Of a stretch of DNA of 64,000 bases, positions 10,322-18,628 are shown piece after piece. Below the pieces are notes generated by a model that saw only the letters and a program-made list of their open reading frames with translations, did no database searches and was not told the DNA's origin. Source of the DNA: Rhizobium giardinii bv. giardinii H152. GTDB taxonomy: Bacteria > Pseudomonadota > Alphaproteobacteria > Rhizobiales > Rhizobiaceae. The stretch is taken from the NCBI RefSeq assembly GCF_000379605.1, contig NZ_KB902580.1, positions 62,188 through 126,187 of the forward strand, in the 5' to 3' direction. A program made the position numbers and the translations under genes. Numbering within the stretch: position 1 is the stretch's first letter; each line of letters starts with the position of its first letter.

Positions 10322-11413
10322 GTGAATATCATGGGGACGTTTAACCAAGCCTCCGTTCGCGAGGGTTCCGTGTTTCGATCCTCCCAGCTTTATGAAGCGG
10401 GACCAATCGAGGTCGGGCTTACCGGGTCGGTATTGTCGGTCTCGTCCGGCAAAGCCGATCACGCGGCCTTCACCGTATCTCTGGCAGGTGCTCCAACCCT
10501 CGCAGTTGCCGGTCAACCGCCGGCCGGCATGCAGGGGTTCCGACTGGTCTGTGCGGCCTTCGAGTATCTTTTTGCGACCCGGTTTGATCTTGCATCCGTG
10601 TCTCTGGCCGGTGACGGGTGGACCGACCTCCTGCCGGACTTGCTGAGGGGCGGTCTCTGCATTCCAGGAGACACCCCGGCCTCGCCGCCATCCGTGATCG
10701 CCGATATGGTCTGGCAGATACCGGAATTGTGGAGGTCGTCGCCTTCGCCGGCCTACCCGCGCCATGACATCCATGACGGCAAGACCGCGTATCCGGCACG
10801 TCCGCCGAAACCGGCTGTCGGACGCCTCTATGCCCGCTTCATTCCCTGGCTCGGCGGCACGCTTGCCTTCGATGTCGCCACCCTTGGCGATCTGCCTAAT
10901 GTTCATCGCTGGATGAACGATCCAAGGGTCAACGAATTCTGGCGGGAGGCGGGCGATGAAGCCCGCCACAGGCGCTATCTGGAAGGCATGTTCGCTGATC
11001 CGCACATCATCCCGCTGATTGGTCGGTTCGAGGAGAAGGCCTTTTCCTATTTTGAAATCTATTGGGCGAAGGAAGATCTGATCGGCACGTTCTGCGATGC
11101 CGGCGACTATGACCGCGGTTGTCACGTTATCGTCGGAGAAGATGCCTTTCGCGGCCGTGAATGGTTCACTGCCTGGCTGCCGTCGCTCCTGCATCTGATG
11201 TTTCTCGACGACCCGCGCACCGAAAGGATCGTTCAAGAGCCGCAAGCCGATCATCATCGCCAACTGCGCAACCTGCAGCGCTCGGGTTTCTCTCATATCA
11301 AAACGGTCGATTTTCCTACCAAACGGGCAGCCATCGTGTCGATTTCCCGTCAGCGCTTCTTTTCCGAGCGGCTGTGGCATCCCGCGGCAGACCCGGTCAG
11401 CGAGATCCGGTAA
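10322..11413 (+). CDS. Second IucB-like acyltransferase with N-terminal extension
   Basis: Protein of about 363 aa. The C-terminal 200 residues repeat the RhbD/IucB fold (HRWMNDPRVNEFW, SYFEIYWAKEDLIGTF, DRGCHVIVGEDAFRG, FLDDPRTERIVQEP), while the N-terminal 160 residues have no clear domain. A gene of this type (SMa2339) accompanies the S. meliloti rhizobactin 1021 locus and has been proposed to add the lipid tail. The frame is open from a TTG at 10295; the GTG at 10322 has a GGAG 8-9 nt upstream and an ATG at 10331 is also possible. The stop overlaps the next start as TAATG. Confidence 0.75.
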   Translation: MNIMGTFNQASVREGSVFRSSQLYEAGPIEVGLTGSVLSVSSGKADHAAFTVSLAGAPTLAVAGQPPAGMQGFRLVCAAFEYLFATRFDLASVSLAGDGWTDLLPDLLRGGLCIPGDTPASPPSVIADMVWQIPELWRSSPSPAYPRHDIHDGKTAYPARPPKPAVGRLYARFIPWLGGTLAFDVATLGDLPNVHRWMNDPRVNEFWREAGDEARHRRYLEGMFADPHIIPLIGRFEEKAFSYFEIYWAKEDLIGTFCDAGDYDRGCHVIVGEDAFRGREWFTAWLPSLLHLMFLDDPRTERIVQEPQADHHRQLRNLQRSGFSHIKTVDFPTKRAAIVSISRQRFFSERLWHPAADPVSEIR

Positions 11414-12507
11414 TGAGATCAACCGACCAGCCGGCCGATTGCGCGCTGCCTTACGCCTTGCAAGCGCGCGTGGAAATCCCCGATCCGAAAAGCTGTCTTC
11501 GTTACCTTTGCAGCCATATGAGGGAACACGGCGTGGACGTGCAGGAAGACGATGGCGTTGTCACCGTCATTTTGCCGAACGTTGCCGGGTCGCTGCGCCA
11601 GGATGGCCGTCATGTCGCGGTCGATGCCGCTGCCGCCGATCTCGACGCGCTCTACTTCGTCAAAATGTGGCTGCAGGCCGAGTTTTCTGAGTTGATGAGT
11701 AATCCGGCGCCGCCCATCGAATGGAACGAGGGAAGCCGCAACCTCCGCCTTCCTCCCAGCTTCCGCACGCTAGCGGTGGTGGCCGTCCGGGATGTGACGC
11801 CGAGGATGCGGCGTATTACCTTCAGGGGCACTGGTATCGAACATTTCGATACCTTGAGCGCGCTTCATCTGCAGATCCTGGTCAATCTCGGCGACATTGT
11901 TGCACAGGAGCGGCGCCATGGCGTTGCAGCTGCGCGGATACCCGAAAATTCGCAGGTCATTCCGGTCTGGCGGCGTTACACGGTGCGTTCCGTCGACCGG
12001 GCGCGGGGCACTATCGACGTCGATTTCTTTTTGCATGGTTCGCGCGGTCCCGGTACAAGCTGGGCGCGGAAGGCGCGGCCCGGCGACATGGCTGGTGCGG
12101 CGGGGCCTAGCGGCGGCGGTATCGCCAAGGCAAGCTGGTATCTGCTCGCCGGAGACGAAACCGCCCTGCCCGCGATCTCCCGTATTCTCGAATGTCTGCC
12201 CGCGACAGCGCGGGGAACCGTTGCAATCGAGGTCGATAGCGACATCGAGCGGCAGGAGCTCGATTGTCCCTCTGGCATGGCCGTTGAATGGATTTATCGG
12301 AAGACGGCTGCAACTGCGTCCCGGCGTAACTTGCTGGATGCCGTCGAAGGTGCCGATTTTCCCCCACGGGGCGATTCACGGTTTGCCTGGGTAGGCTGCG
12401 AAGCTGGAATGGCAAAGAAAATTCGCAGCCATCTGCACGGAGAACGCGCCCTCACGAAGAGCGAGCATCTGGTTGTCGCCTTCTGGCATGGTGATGGCGA
12501 TATTTGA
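11413..12507 (+). CDS. Siderophore-interacting protein (flavin-dependent ferric-siderophore reductase) with N-terminal DUF2218
   Basis: Cytoplasmic reductase of 364 aa that would release iron from the imported ferric siderophore. Residues about 10-95 resemble DUF2218. After them comes the FAD-binding domain with the WRRYTVRS flavin motif and GPGTSWARKARPGD, then the SIP/ViuB C-terminal domain (WYLLAGDETALPAISRIL, FAWVGCEAGMAKKIRSHL, AFWHGDGD). The ATG at 11413 overlaps the stop of the preceding gene by one base, which decides the start over an upstream open frame. It is the last gene of the rhtA-acyltransferase-SIP run. No membrane segment is seen. Confidence 0.85.
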   Translation: MRSTDQPADCALPYALQARVEIPDPKSCLRYLCSHMREHGVDVQEDDGVVTVILPNVAGSLRQDGRHVAVDAAAADLDALYFVKMWLQAEFSELMSNPAPPIEWNEGSRNLRLPPSFRTLAVVAVRDVTPRMRRITFRGTGIEHFDTLSALHLQILVNLGDIVAQERRHGVAAARIPENSQVIPVWRRYTVRSVDRARGTIDVDFFLHGSRGPGTSWARKARPGDMAGAAGPSGGGIAKASWYLLAGDETALPAISRILECLPATARGTVAIEVDSDIERQELDCPSGMAVEWIYRKTAATASRRNLLDAVEGADFPPRGDSRFAWVGCEAGMAKKIRSHLHGERALTKSEHLVVAFWHGDGDI

Positions 12508-12823
12508 TTGCGAGGGAGTGCTTTTCGACTCGCGCCTGGATCATAACCGCTCGAGGGAACTGAAAAGGTGGCCGGACGCGCAACAAGCCCTTCACTTTAG
12601 TGGATGATTTGAAGAGACTCCGGCCTGCGCGTAAGAGCCGTAGCGAAATCAATGGTGATGACGCCAATGCGTCAGTTGAGCTACGCTCGTGTTTACTCTT
12701 TGCAAGCCATCAGCGTAACGTGCGGCCGATGGAGCTGTATTGTGCGGCCCTCCAGTACGTGGCAAGTGGCAGCGCGGGCGTGCGCAAACGGTGGCCTACT
12801 GAAAACCGCAATTCCGGAACAGA

Positions 12824-12985
12824 CGCCAAAAATTGCAACGTCGCTCCAATCGCCTCGGCGACTGTCGGCCATCGCCCCTCGAACACAAAGCCGTAGACAA
12901 GGCCGAGGATCGTTTCTGCAAAGATGAGCTGGGCCGAGAGAGCCAGAGGCAGTCGCCGCAGGGGCGGTTCATGATGGTGGCGCCG
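12824..12985 (-). pseudogene. Remnant of an EamA/DMT-family transporter C-terminus
   Basis: The reverse strand here encodes PLRRLPLALSAQLIFAETILG followed by LVYGFVFEGRWPTVAEAIGA, which resembles the last membrane helices of EamA-type drug/metabolite exporters. There is no start codon, the frame continues into non-homologous sequence, and no other part of the gene is present. The rest of 12508-13036 shows nothing I recognise. Confidence 0.4.
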
Positions 12986-13036
12986 AAGCCATTCGCCCCT
13001 TTAAATTTTCAGTCGCAGCGCCGACCGTCCGGGTGG

Positions 13037-13453
13037 CTACCGGTTGGGAAAGTCTCTGGCAATATCGGCCAGGGTGACGCTGGCGAAGCGGGAGAGCAGC
13101 AATTGTTCGGCTTCGGCGAAGACATCCTTCAATGTGGCATTCACCGCCTGCTCGATCAAACAGCCCGGCATGTCATAGGCGGGACCGACGGCAAAAACGG
13201 AGGGTTCGCCGACGGCATGATAGATGTCGAGGAGCGTCAGTTCCTCCAGCGGTTTTGCCAGGGTCCAGCCGCCACCGTGGCCCTTTTCAGAGCGGACATA
13301 GCCTTGCTCGCGCAAGCCCGCCATGGTGCGGCGTATAACAACTGGGTTGGCGTCGAGCATGCCGGCGATCATGTCCGACGTCATGACGCCGTCATGATGG
13401 CCCATATGGATCATCACATGCAGCATCCTGGATAGCCGGCTGTCGTGCCGCAT
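13037..13453 (-). CDS. Rrf2-family transcriptional regulator
   Basis: Winged-helix regulator of 138 aa. The HTH is in the first 65 residues (VMTSDMIAGMLDANPVVIRRTMAGLREQGYVRSEKGHGGGWTLAK). The C-terminal part (GPAYDMPGCLIEQAVN) has a single cysteine and lacks the three-cysteine Fe-S set of NsrR or IscR, so it probably senses something other than an Fe-S cluster. The frame is open upstream, but the ATG at 13453 has an AGGGG site and gives the normal family length. It is divergent from the flavoprotein at 13605 and probably represses it. Confidence 0.85.
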   Translation of the reverse strand: MRHDSRLSRMLHVMIHMGHHDGVMTSDMIAGMLDANPVVIRRTMAGLREQGYVRSEKGHGGGWTLAKPLEELTLLDIYHAVGEPSVFAVGPAYDMPGCLIEQAVNATLKDVFAEAEQLLLSRFASVTLADIARDFPNR

Positions 13454-13604
13454 CTCAATTAACCCCTGTCCAACATCACAGACGACCAATGCACAAGACG
13501 TTCGATAACACGCCAGGGGCATCATGTCACAATAAAGGTTGCATGACTATTGACTTCCCAAATTCACGTAACTTATGCTGTTTCGTGAAACCAAGGAGCA
13601 TGTC

Positions 13605-14519
13605 ATGGGCAAATCCATTCACGACGTCATCATCATCGGCGGCAGCTATGCTGGCCTTTCCGCCGCCCTTCAGCTCGGCCGCGCCCGGCGCAATGTGCTG
13701 GTGATTGACGAGGGCAAGCGTCGCAATCGCTTTGCCAGCCATTCGCATGGTTTCCTGACGCAGGACGGCGCCGATCCCGCCCGGATCGTGGCTGATGCGC
13801 GGACACAGGTGATGGAATACAAGACAGTGAACTGGCTTTCCGCGCGGGTGGACAGTGCCGCGCGAGTCGAGGCGATCGACGCATTGGGCGCGGGCTTCGA
13901 GGTCTTAGCCTATGGTCAGCGGCATCTGGCACGCCGGCTGCTGCTGGCGACCGGAGTGAGGGATATCCTGCCTGAGATCTCAGGTCTTGCGGAGCGCTGG
14001 GGTAAGGCTGTGTTCCATTGCCCCTATTGCCACGGCTATGAGCTGAACCAGGGCAGGATCGGCGTCATCGCGGGATCAGAGCTGTCCGTGCATCACGCGC
14101 TGATGCTGCCCGACTGGGGCCCGACAACATTGCTGGTCAACGACGCCTTCGAACCAAATGCGGAACAGCTTCAAAACTTGGCCGGCCGGGGCGTTACAGT
14201 CGAGCGCAGCCCCGTCAAAGCGATTACCGGCCATGCCGACATCCGGCTTGCCGATGGGCCCACCTTGCCCTTTGCCGGGCTGTTCGCACTTGCGCCCTTC
14301 GAGATGACCAGCCCGATCCCCGAGGAACTTGGTCTCGATTTCGAGCAAGGACCGATTGGATCGGTGATCAAGACCGACGCCATGAAGGAAACCAGCATGC
14401 CAGGTGTCTTCGCCTGTGGAGATGCCGCAAGGCCGATGGCCTCTCTTGCACTTGCCGTCGGCGATGGAAACCTCGCCGGCGCGGGGCTGCACCGCTCCCT
14501 GCTGTTCAACAAAATTTAA
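13605..14519 (+). CDS. Thioredoxin-reductase-like FAD/NAD(P) oxidoreductase
   Basis: Flavoprotein of 304 aa with an N-terminal FAD loop (IIIGGSYAGLSAALQLG), a redox-active CPYC at residues 139-142 and the C-terminal FACGDAARP motif. This matches the compact low-molecular-weight thioredoxin reductase family. The NADPH loop is degenerate (GVIAGSELSVHHAL in place of GGGNSA), so a narrower role, such as reducing a dedicated partner, is possible. An upstream ATG at 13575 exists; the one at 13605 starts directly before the FAD domain. The divergent Rrf2 gene 151 nt away forms a common two-gene arrangement. Confidence 0.82.
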   Translation: MGKSIHDVIIIGGSYAGLSAALQLGRARRNVLVIDEGKRRNRFASHSHGFLTQDGADPARIVADARTQVMEYKTVNWLSARVDSAARVEAIDALGAGFEVLAYGQRHLARRLLLATGVRDILPEISGLAERWGKAVFHCPYCHGYELNQGRIGVIAGSELSVHHALMLPDWGPTTLLVNDAFEPNAEQLQNLAGRGVTVERSPVKAITGHADIRLADGPTLPFAGLFALAPFEMTSPIPEELGLDFEQGPIGSVIKTDAMKETSMPGVFACGDAARPMASLALAVGDGNLAGAGLHRSLLFNKI

Positions 14520-14540
14520 AGCAGCCGGCGGGAGCTTAAC

Positions 14541-14608
14541 GTCTTTATCGCGCCCCGAAATAAAGACACCACGGTTCTCATTTGAAAGCTATTGATGGGA
14601 TGAGAACC
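14541..14608. repeat. Two consecutive perfect inverted repeats
   Basis: GTCTTTAT (14541-14548) pairs with ATAAAGAC (14560-14567), and GGTTCTCAT (14573-14581) pairs with ATGAGAACC (14600-14608). They begin 21 nt after the flavoprotein stop. Neither is followed by a convincing T-run, so they may be a weak terminator, an mRNA-stabilising element or a regulator site. The remaining spacer to 14928 holds no gene I recognise. Confidence 0.45.
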
Positions 14609-14928
14609 AGTTTGCATCTCGGTCTTCGGCAACAGAACCTGCGACAGTTCGCGTCTGCGCACGCGGCCATTTTACGACTTCCGAGCGACGGCTGGAAGAT
14701 ATGAAATGCGGCCATGGCATCACCGAATGGCGCTGCGCGCAGTACCTGGGCCCAGACTACCGGATGGCGTTCCAACCCGCCCACCCCGTCAATAAATGCA
14801 TTCCAAGCAGGTTTGTAAAACGTGGGTGGCCGCCGAGTTTACGGAGTTCGGGGTTCGCTTTGCCAATTCCGGGCGTGTTCCTGGGGCCTGACTATCATGG
14901 CATGTCGCCCGTGCCGCGGTGCAATCCA

Positions 14929-15378
14929 TCAGAAGAGCGCTCGTGCCGGCAACGCCAGCCGTTCGCGAAGGCCAGCTGGGCTCGACACCATATCGGCAAG
15001 CGTGAACTGATCGAGACTGGCGAAAAAGGCCTCACTGGCACCCCGCAAAGCGCCGGTTAGCCGGCAAACTCCACTGAACACACATGTGTCCTGCCTGTCT
15101 CCCAGACAAGGTACAAGCTCCATATCCATCTCCATCGTCCGTACGACATCGCCCATCCGGACGTCTGCTGGTTCCCGGGCTAAAAGGAGGCCTCCCCGGC
15201 GGCCGCGCACGCTTTTGACCAGCTTCAGGGCTACCAGCGTCTGCGCGACCTTCATCAGATGGTTACGGGAAATTCTGTGCCGCGCGGCCAATTCCTCGAT
15301 GGTCACGAGACCATGATCAGCAACGGCGAGTGCCATCAGAACGCGCAATCCGTAATCGGTATGGACAGTTAGTCGCAT
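14929..15378 (-). CDS. nsrR: NsrR-type Rrf2 regulator (nitric oxide sensing)
   Basis: Rrf2-family repressor of 149 aa with an N-terminal winged helix (MRLTVHTDYGLRVLMAL, HRISRNHLMKVAQTL, VRGRRGGLLLAREP) and three cysteines spaced as in NsrR (CLGDRQDTCVFSGVCRL), the ligands of its NO-sensitive Fe-S cluster. The ATG at 15378 has a strong GGAGG 7 nt upstream. It is divergent from a truncated haemoglobin with only 38 nt between the starts, and that space holds a 23-bp NsrR-like palindrome, so it probably represses both genes until NO appears. Confidence 0.88.
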   Translation of the reverse strand: MRLTVHTDYGLRVLMALAVADHGLVTIEELAARHRISRNHLMKVAQTLVALKLVKSVRGRRGGLLLAREPADVRMGDVVRTMEMDMELVPCLGDRQDTCVFSGVCRLTGALRGASEAFFASLDQFTLADMVSSPAGLRERLALPARALF

Positions 15379-15390
15379 GGCAGCCTCCAA

Positions 15391-15413
15391 AAGATGCATT
15401 TACAATACCTCTT
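15391..15413. promoter_or_regulatory. NsrR-like operator between nsrR and the globin gene
   Basis: A 10-3-10 inverted repeat: AAGATGCATT, spacer TAC, AATACCTCTT; 8 of 10 positions are symmetric. It closely resembles the AAGATGYATTT half-site known for NsrR in other proteobacteria. It fills most of the 38-nt gap between the divergent start codons, so one site could control both directions. Confidence 0.75.
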
Positions 15414-15416
15414 TTC

Positions 15417-15881
15417 ATGAATAAGAAAAGTGCGACATCAATGATCGAGGGCAATATGGCTATCGTCGCGCCTGCGCAGGTCCTTTCGGAGGCCGTCGTC
15501 GAACGGCTTGTGCGTGATTTCTACGGCCGTGTTCGCAAAGACGCGGTCCTGGGGCCCATTTTCGAGCAACGCTTGTCCAATCGTTGGGATGCCCATATCA
15601 AGACGATGATCGACTTCTGGTCGTCGGTAACGATGCAGAGCGGCCGATATGCCGGCCAGCCGCACGTCATGCACCGCAATCTGGGGCTTGAACCCGAGCA
15701 TTTTGAACACTGGCTGGCACTATTTCGAAATGCGGCCGAGGATAATTGCGAGGGTGCGGTTGCAAACCTGTTCATCGACCGCGCCAACCGGATTGCAAGC
15801 AGCCTTCAAATCAGCCTCAACATCGGACCGCACGCGATCGATTTTGAAAAGATGGCAATCGCCAGGAACATAGCGAAATAG
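15417..15881 (+). CDS. Group III truncated haemoglobin
   Basis: Small haem protein of 154 aa, likely used for nitric oxide or oxygen chemistry under nitrosative stress. The truncated-globin features are LVRDFYGRVRKDAVLGPIF near the N-terminus, HIKTMIDFWSSVTMQSGRYAGQP, the proximal histidine in PHVMHRNL and HFEHWLALFR. The ATG at 15417 follows the NsrR-like operator; an internal ATG at 15441 is an alternative. A DoxX-like membrane protein follows after 45 nt. Confidence 0.88.
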   Translation: MNKKSATSMIEGNMAIVAPAQVLSEAVVERLVRDFYGRVRKDAVLGPIFEQRLSNRWDAHIKTMIDFWSSVTMQSGRYAGQPHVMHRNLGLEPEHFEHWLALFRNAAEDNCEGAVANLFIDRANRIASSLQISLNIGPHAIDFEKMAIARNIAK

Positions 15882-15926
15882 ACCTCCCTCCGTAAGAAGA
15901 CGAAGCCTCTACCGACTGGAACCATC

Positions 15927-17069
15927 ATGACGTGTCGAGACAGCATTTTCCCGCGCCTTTGGCGCCCGGTATTCCTTTGCCTCGGGGCGGCACCCGCGAT
16001 GCTGCTGGCTTGGCCCGCCCAGGCCCATGTCAAATGGTTTGCACCCTACATCGTCGGCGCGCCACCACGGCCTATCAGCGCAACTCTGGCGGACACATGG
16101 TTCTGGCTCGGTATAGTACTGGTTATGGTGTTCTTTCTCGCGACACGAGCGGTGGAGAAAACAAGCGCCGGCGAGGCGATACTGGGAGGCCTGGACCGGT
16201 TGTCGGAACCGCTCTGGGGCCGCCTAGACGACTTCGTCCGCGTGGTGATCGGCGCGTTTTTCGTGGCGATCTTCGCGGTGGGCGGGGTTTACCTGACACC
16301 CGACCTCAAGACGCCTTCCGAAATGGTCTCATGGGCGCAACTTCTCATCGCCTTGCTGATCTTCTCGCGTCGGACACAGCCACTTGCGGCGGTCGGTATC
16401 ATTGGGCTCTGGCTTCTGGCGCTTCGTGACTACGACATTTTCCACCTGCTCGACTACCTCGCGCTCGGTGTGGGGGTGGCCGCCTATCTCGTTATGGAGG
16501 CCTCCTCCAACGCGGAATGGCGCAAGCACAGGTTCCAGGCGTTGCGATGGGGAGTGGCTATCGCCCTGATGTGGTCGAGCCTGGAAAAATTCGCCTATCC
16601 CGACTGGTTCTATCCGCTCGTCCTGGAAAAGCCCTTCCTGACATTCGGTCTGCCCCGTGACGTGTTCATCCCGATGGCGGGCGTCGCGGAGTTCACCATG
16701 GGTTTCGGGCTTCTCTGGACACCGCTTGTTCGTCGCCTCTCGGCCATTTCGCTGTTCGTAATTTTCAACGCCGCAGTCTATCCGTTCGGCCGCGTCGATC
16801 TGATCGGCCACGCCCTGATCATGGCTGTCATCGTGGCGATTGCTGCTGATCACACCAGGGAAGTGTACTTCCTCCCTAAACTGAAAAAGGCGTTGACCGG
16901 CATTCCTGTCGGACTGACCGTCGCACTGATGTTGTTCGTGGCCAGTTATTGGGGGCTGCATTCAGGCTTTTACGGTTCGCAAGGCACTGCAGCTGCGGGG
17001 GTCGAGCGGGTTACTCACACGCCCGACGTCGAGCATCCACACGGCGGGCAAAACAGTCAACCAGAATGA
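15927..17069 (+). CDS. DoxX-like multi-pass membrane protein
   Basis: Membrane protein of 380 aa. An N-terminal signal sequence ends near LAWPAQA and is followed by HVKWFAPY. After that come about eight hydrophobic segments. The stretch LEKFAYPDWFYPLVLEKP, AGVAEFTMGFGLLWTPLVRRL and FGRVDLIGHALIMAVIVAIAADHT resembles DoxX-like integral membrane proteins. The C-terminal tail is polar (HPHGGQ). It lies 45 nt after the globin gene in the same direction, so it is probably NO-induced through NsrR; its biochemical role is unknown to me. Confidence 0.75.
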   Translation: MTCRDSIFPRLWRPVFLCLGAAPAMLLAWPAQAHVKWFAPYIVGAPPRPISATLADTWFWLGIVLVMVFFLATRAVEKTSAGEAILGGLDRLSEPLWGRLDDFVRVVIGAFFVAIFAVGGVYLTPDLKTPSEMVSWAQLLIALLIFSRRTQPLAAVGIIGLWLLALRDYDIFHLLDYLALGVGVAAYLVMEASSNAEWRKHRFQALRWGVAIALMWSSLEKFAYPDWFYPLVLEKPFLTFGLPRDVFIPMAGVAEFTMGFGLLWTPLVRRLSAISLFVIFNAAVYPFGRVDLIGHALIMAVIVAIAADHTREVYFLPKLKKALTGIPVGLTVALMLFVASYWGLHSGFYGSQGTAAAGVERVTHTPDVEHPHGGQNSQPE

Positions 17070-17103
17070 GCCTTAGCCCTTGTTCAGTATGTAGAGGTGC
17101 GCG

Positions 17104-17202
17104 ATGACAGCGCTTGACACGGACGAAAAGTCGCTGGCAACGAGCGCCGCTGACCTCGGGCAAGCGATCGCCGACGCAATGCTGTGTTCGACGGACGAGT
17201 AA
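17104..17202 (+). CDS. Possible very small protein
   Basis: An ATG with an AGAGGT site just upstream opens a 32-codon frame (MTALDTDEKSLATSAADLGQ and 12 further residues). It lies between the membrane protein and a convergent small gene. No family is recognised; support is only the ribosome-binding site and acceptable codon use. Confidence 0.22.
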   Translation: MTALDTDEKSLATSAADLGQAIADAMLCSTDE

Positions 17203-17219
17203 GGGCCTACCCTCTCTCA

Positions 17220-17519
17220 TCACTTGGTTTTTGCCCACAGCACATGCAATTTTCGGATCTCGTCCGCACATTCCAGAAGGATGTGGCTCATAAGCGGGTC
17301 GGGCATGTCGTCGATCTGCGGAAGAATAGTGGCGAGGCCTGCGACAACGCTTGACGGCATGGATACGACGTTGCCCGTAGCCGCGAGTTGTATCCGCTGT
17401 TCCGCAATCATTCTTGCCGCTCGCTCGACCAGGCGCCGGCGCTCGAAGGTTGACGTCTTTGAGACCTCGTTGGCCGACCGATATAGCTCACTCACAAAGT
17501 CGGGGATGACAGACTTCAT
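17220..17519 (-). CDS. Hypothetical protein, mostly helical
   Basis: Soluble protein of 99 aa with an N-terminal helical, charged stretch (MKSVIPDFVSELYRSANEVS) and no signal or membrane segment. I do not recognise the family. It is divergent from the J-domain gene, with 61 nt between the starts. The ribosome-binding site is weak, and support comes mainly from an amino-acid composition typical of real proteins. Confidence 0.5.
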   Translation of the reverse strand: MKSVIPDFVSELYRSANEVSKTSTFERRRLVERAARMIAEQRIQLAATGNVVSMPSSVVAGLATILPQIDDMPDPLMSHILLECADEIRKLHVLWAKTK

Positions 17520-17580
17520 CGATTGGCGCTTTCATTTGCTAAATCTTGCCGAGGGGACGCGCGGCATCCATACAGATGCG

Positions 17581-18180
17581 ATGACGCTTGATTCGAAAAT
17601 ATTCGTGGGCCTTAGATCTGCTCGCAAAAACCCCTGCGAACCCACTGGCTCTAAATGCCAATGGGACGGTTGTGAAAAGATTGGCCCGCATCGTGCCCCT
17701 GTGGGGCCGGGCGCTGAAGGCCTTTATCTGTTGTTCTGTCTTGATCACGTCAAAGAATACAACAAGGGATACAGTTACACGACGGCTGCATCGAACGCGG
17801 ACGTCGCTCGCTATCAGAAGGAAGCGACTGCCGGCAGTCGTCCGACCTGGGGAACGAGAGTCAGCCAGCCGACCGAGATCCCGATCCCGTCGAAAGTCCG
17901 TTCTGGCTCAGCGAAGGCATTGAATGCCCGAAAAACCGCAGCACAACGGCAAGCGCAAAAGGCCGATCTCCAGAAACGAAAACTCAAAGTGCTCGAAGCC
18001 AAGGCCTTTGAGACACTCGGTCTTTCGCCCGAGGCAACACCGGAGGAAATCAGGAGCCGCTATAAAGAAAGGCTCAAAATGCACCATCCCGACGCCAACC
18101 AAGGCAACCGCAACTCAGAGGACGAGCTTCGCGCATCAATCGAGGCGCATCAGATCCTTAAGTTGAATGGATTTTGCTGA
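17581..18180 (+). CDS. J-domain (DnaJ-like) protein
   Basis: Protein of 199 aa with a C-terminal J domain: ETLGLSPEATPEEIRSRYKE, then RLKMHHPDANQGN with the essential HPD motif. The N-terminal 110 residues contain CQWDGCEKIGPHRAPVG and a cysteine in LLFCLDHVKEYN, possibly a metal site. This two-part layout is common for single-copy J proteins of Rhizobiales, which recruit Hsp70 for an unknown client. A much longer open frame exists upstream, but it would run across the divergent gene; the ATG at 17581 starts just before the conserved part. Confidence 0.82.
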   Translation: MTLDSKIFVGLRSARKNPCEPTGSKCQWDGCEKIGPHRAPVGPGAEGLYLLFCLDHVKEYNKGYSYTTAASNADVARYQKEATAGSRPTWGTRVSQPTEIPIPSKVRSGSAKALNARKTAAQRQAQKADLQKRKLKVLEAKAFETLGLSPEATPEEIRSRYKERLKMHHPDANQGNRNSEDELRASIEAHQILKLNGFC

Positions 18181-18325
18181 GGCTCACTCATTGAGCGTCA
18201 TTCATGCGTTGGCCGACAGCACTGGTGCTGAAGTCGCCGAAGAGGCACCGACCATCCTCGGCGATATTGGGAAGATGGTAAGGGAGCGCGGTCGGTCGCC
18301 TGACCGAGACCGGCTGGCTCATTAG
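18167..18325 (+). CDS. Possible small protein overlapping the J-domain gene end
   Basis: A 52-codon frame starting inside the last codons of the J-domain gene (14 nt overlap) with coherent composition (MDFAEAHSLSVIHALADSTG, then a charged tail). There is no obvious ribosome-binding site beyond translational coupling and no recognised family. It may instead be part of a decayed gene. Confidence 0.28.
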   Translation: MDFAEAHSLSVIHALADSTGAEVAEEAPTILGDIGKMVRERGRSPDRDRLAH

Positions 18326-18485
18326 TTCCCGAGCCTGCGAAACAGTCGCGCGAAGCGGCGAAACTCGACCTCCTCACCCTCGAACCAGGCGTTCAGTCCA
18401 CAGTAGACCACCGCGGTCGCTGCATCGCTGCCATAAAGCGCGTGTGCCTCGGCGATGATGGCCTTGTCGGCCCCCTGTCGTGATC
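18326..18485 (-). pseudogene. Start-less fragment of a small unknown protein
   Basis: The reverse strand reads GADKAIIAEAHALYGSDAAT followed by AVVYCGLNAWFEGEEVEFRR and FARLFRRLGN with a stop. Composition and codon use look like real coding sequence, but no start codon exists before an upstream stop near 18515. It is probably the 3' end of a truncated gene. Confidence 0.35.
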
Positions 18486-18628
18486 CGCAGGTTGAGGGTT
18501 TGTTTGCTGCGTTTTACTGGACCGGTATGGATTACGCGACACCATCCTCTCCCCCGCTCTGAAAGAACTGTGAAGTGATCGCCGGCTTTGCCGGACGCTT
18601 GTCGCCGCTGCACCGCAGCAAGAAGCGC

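Noticed and set aside
9890-11422. Long reverse-strand open frame (510 codons) across the end of rhtA and the acyltransferase
   Set aside because: It covers two well-supported forward genes and has histidine/arginine-rich shadow composition.
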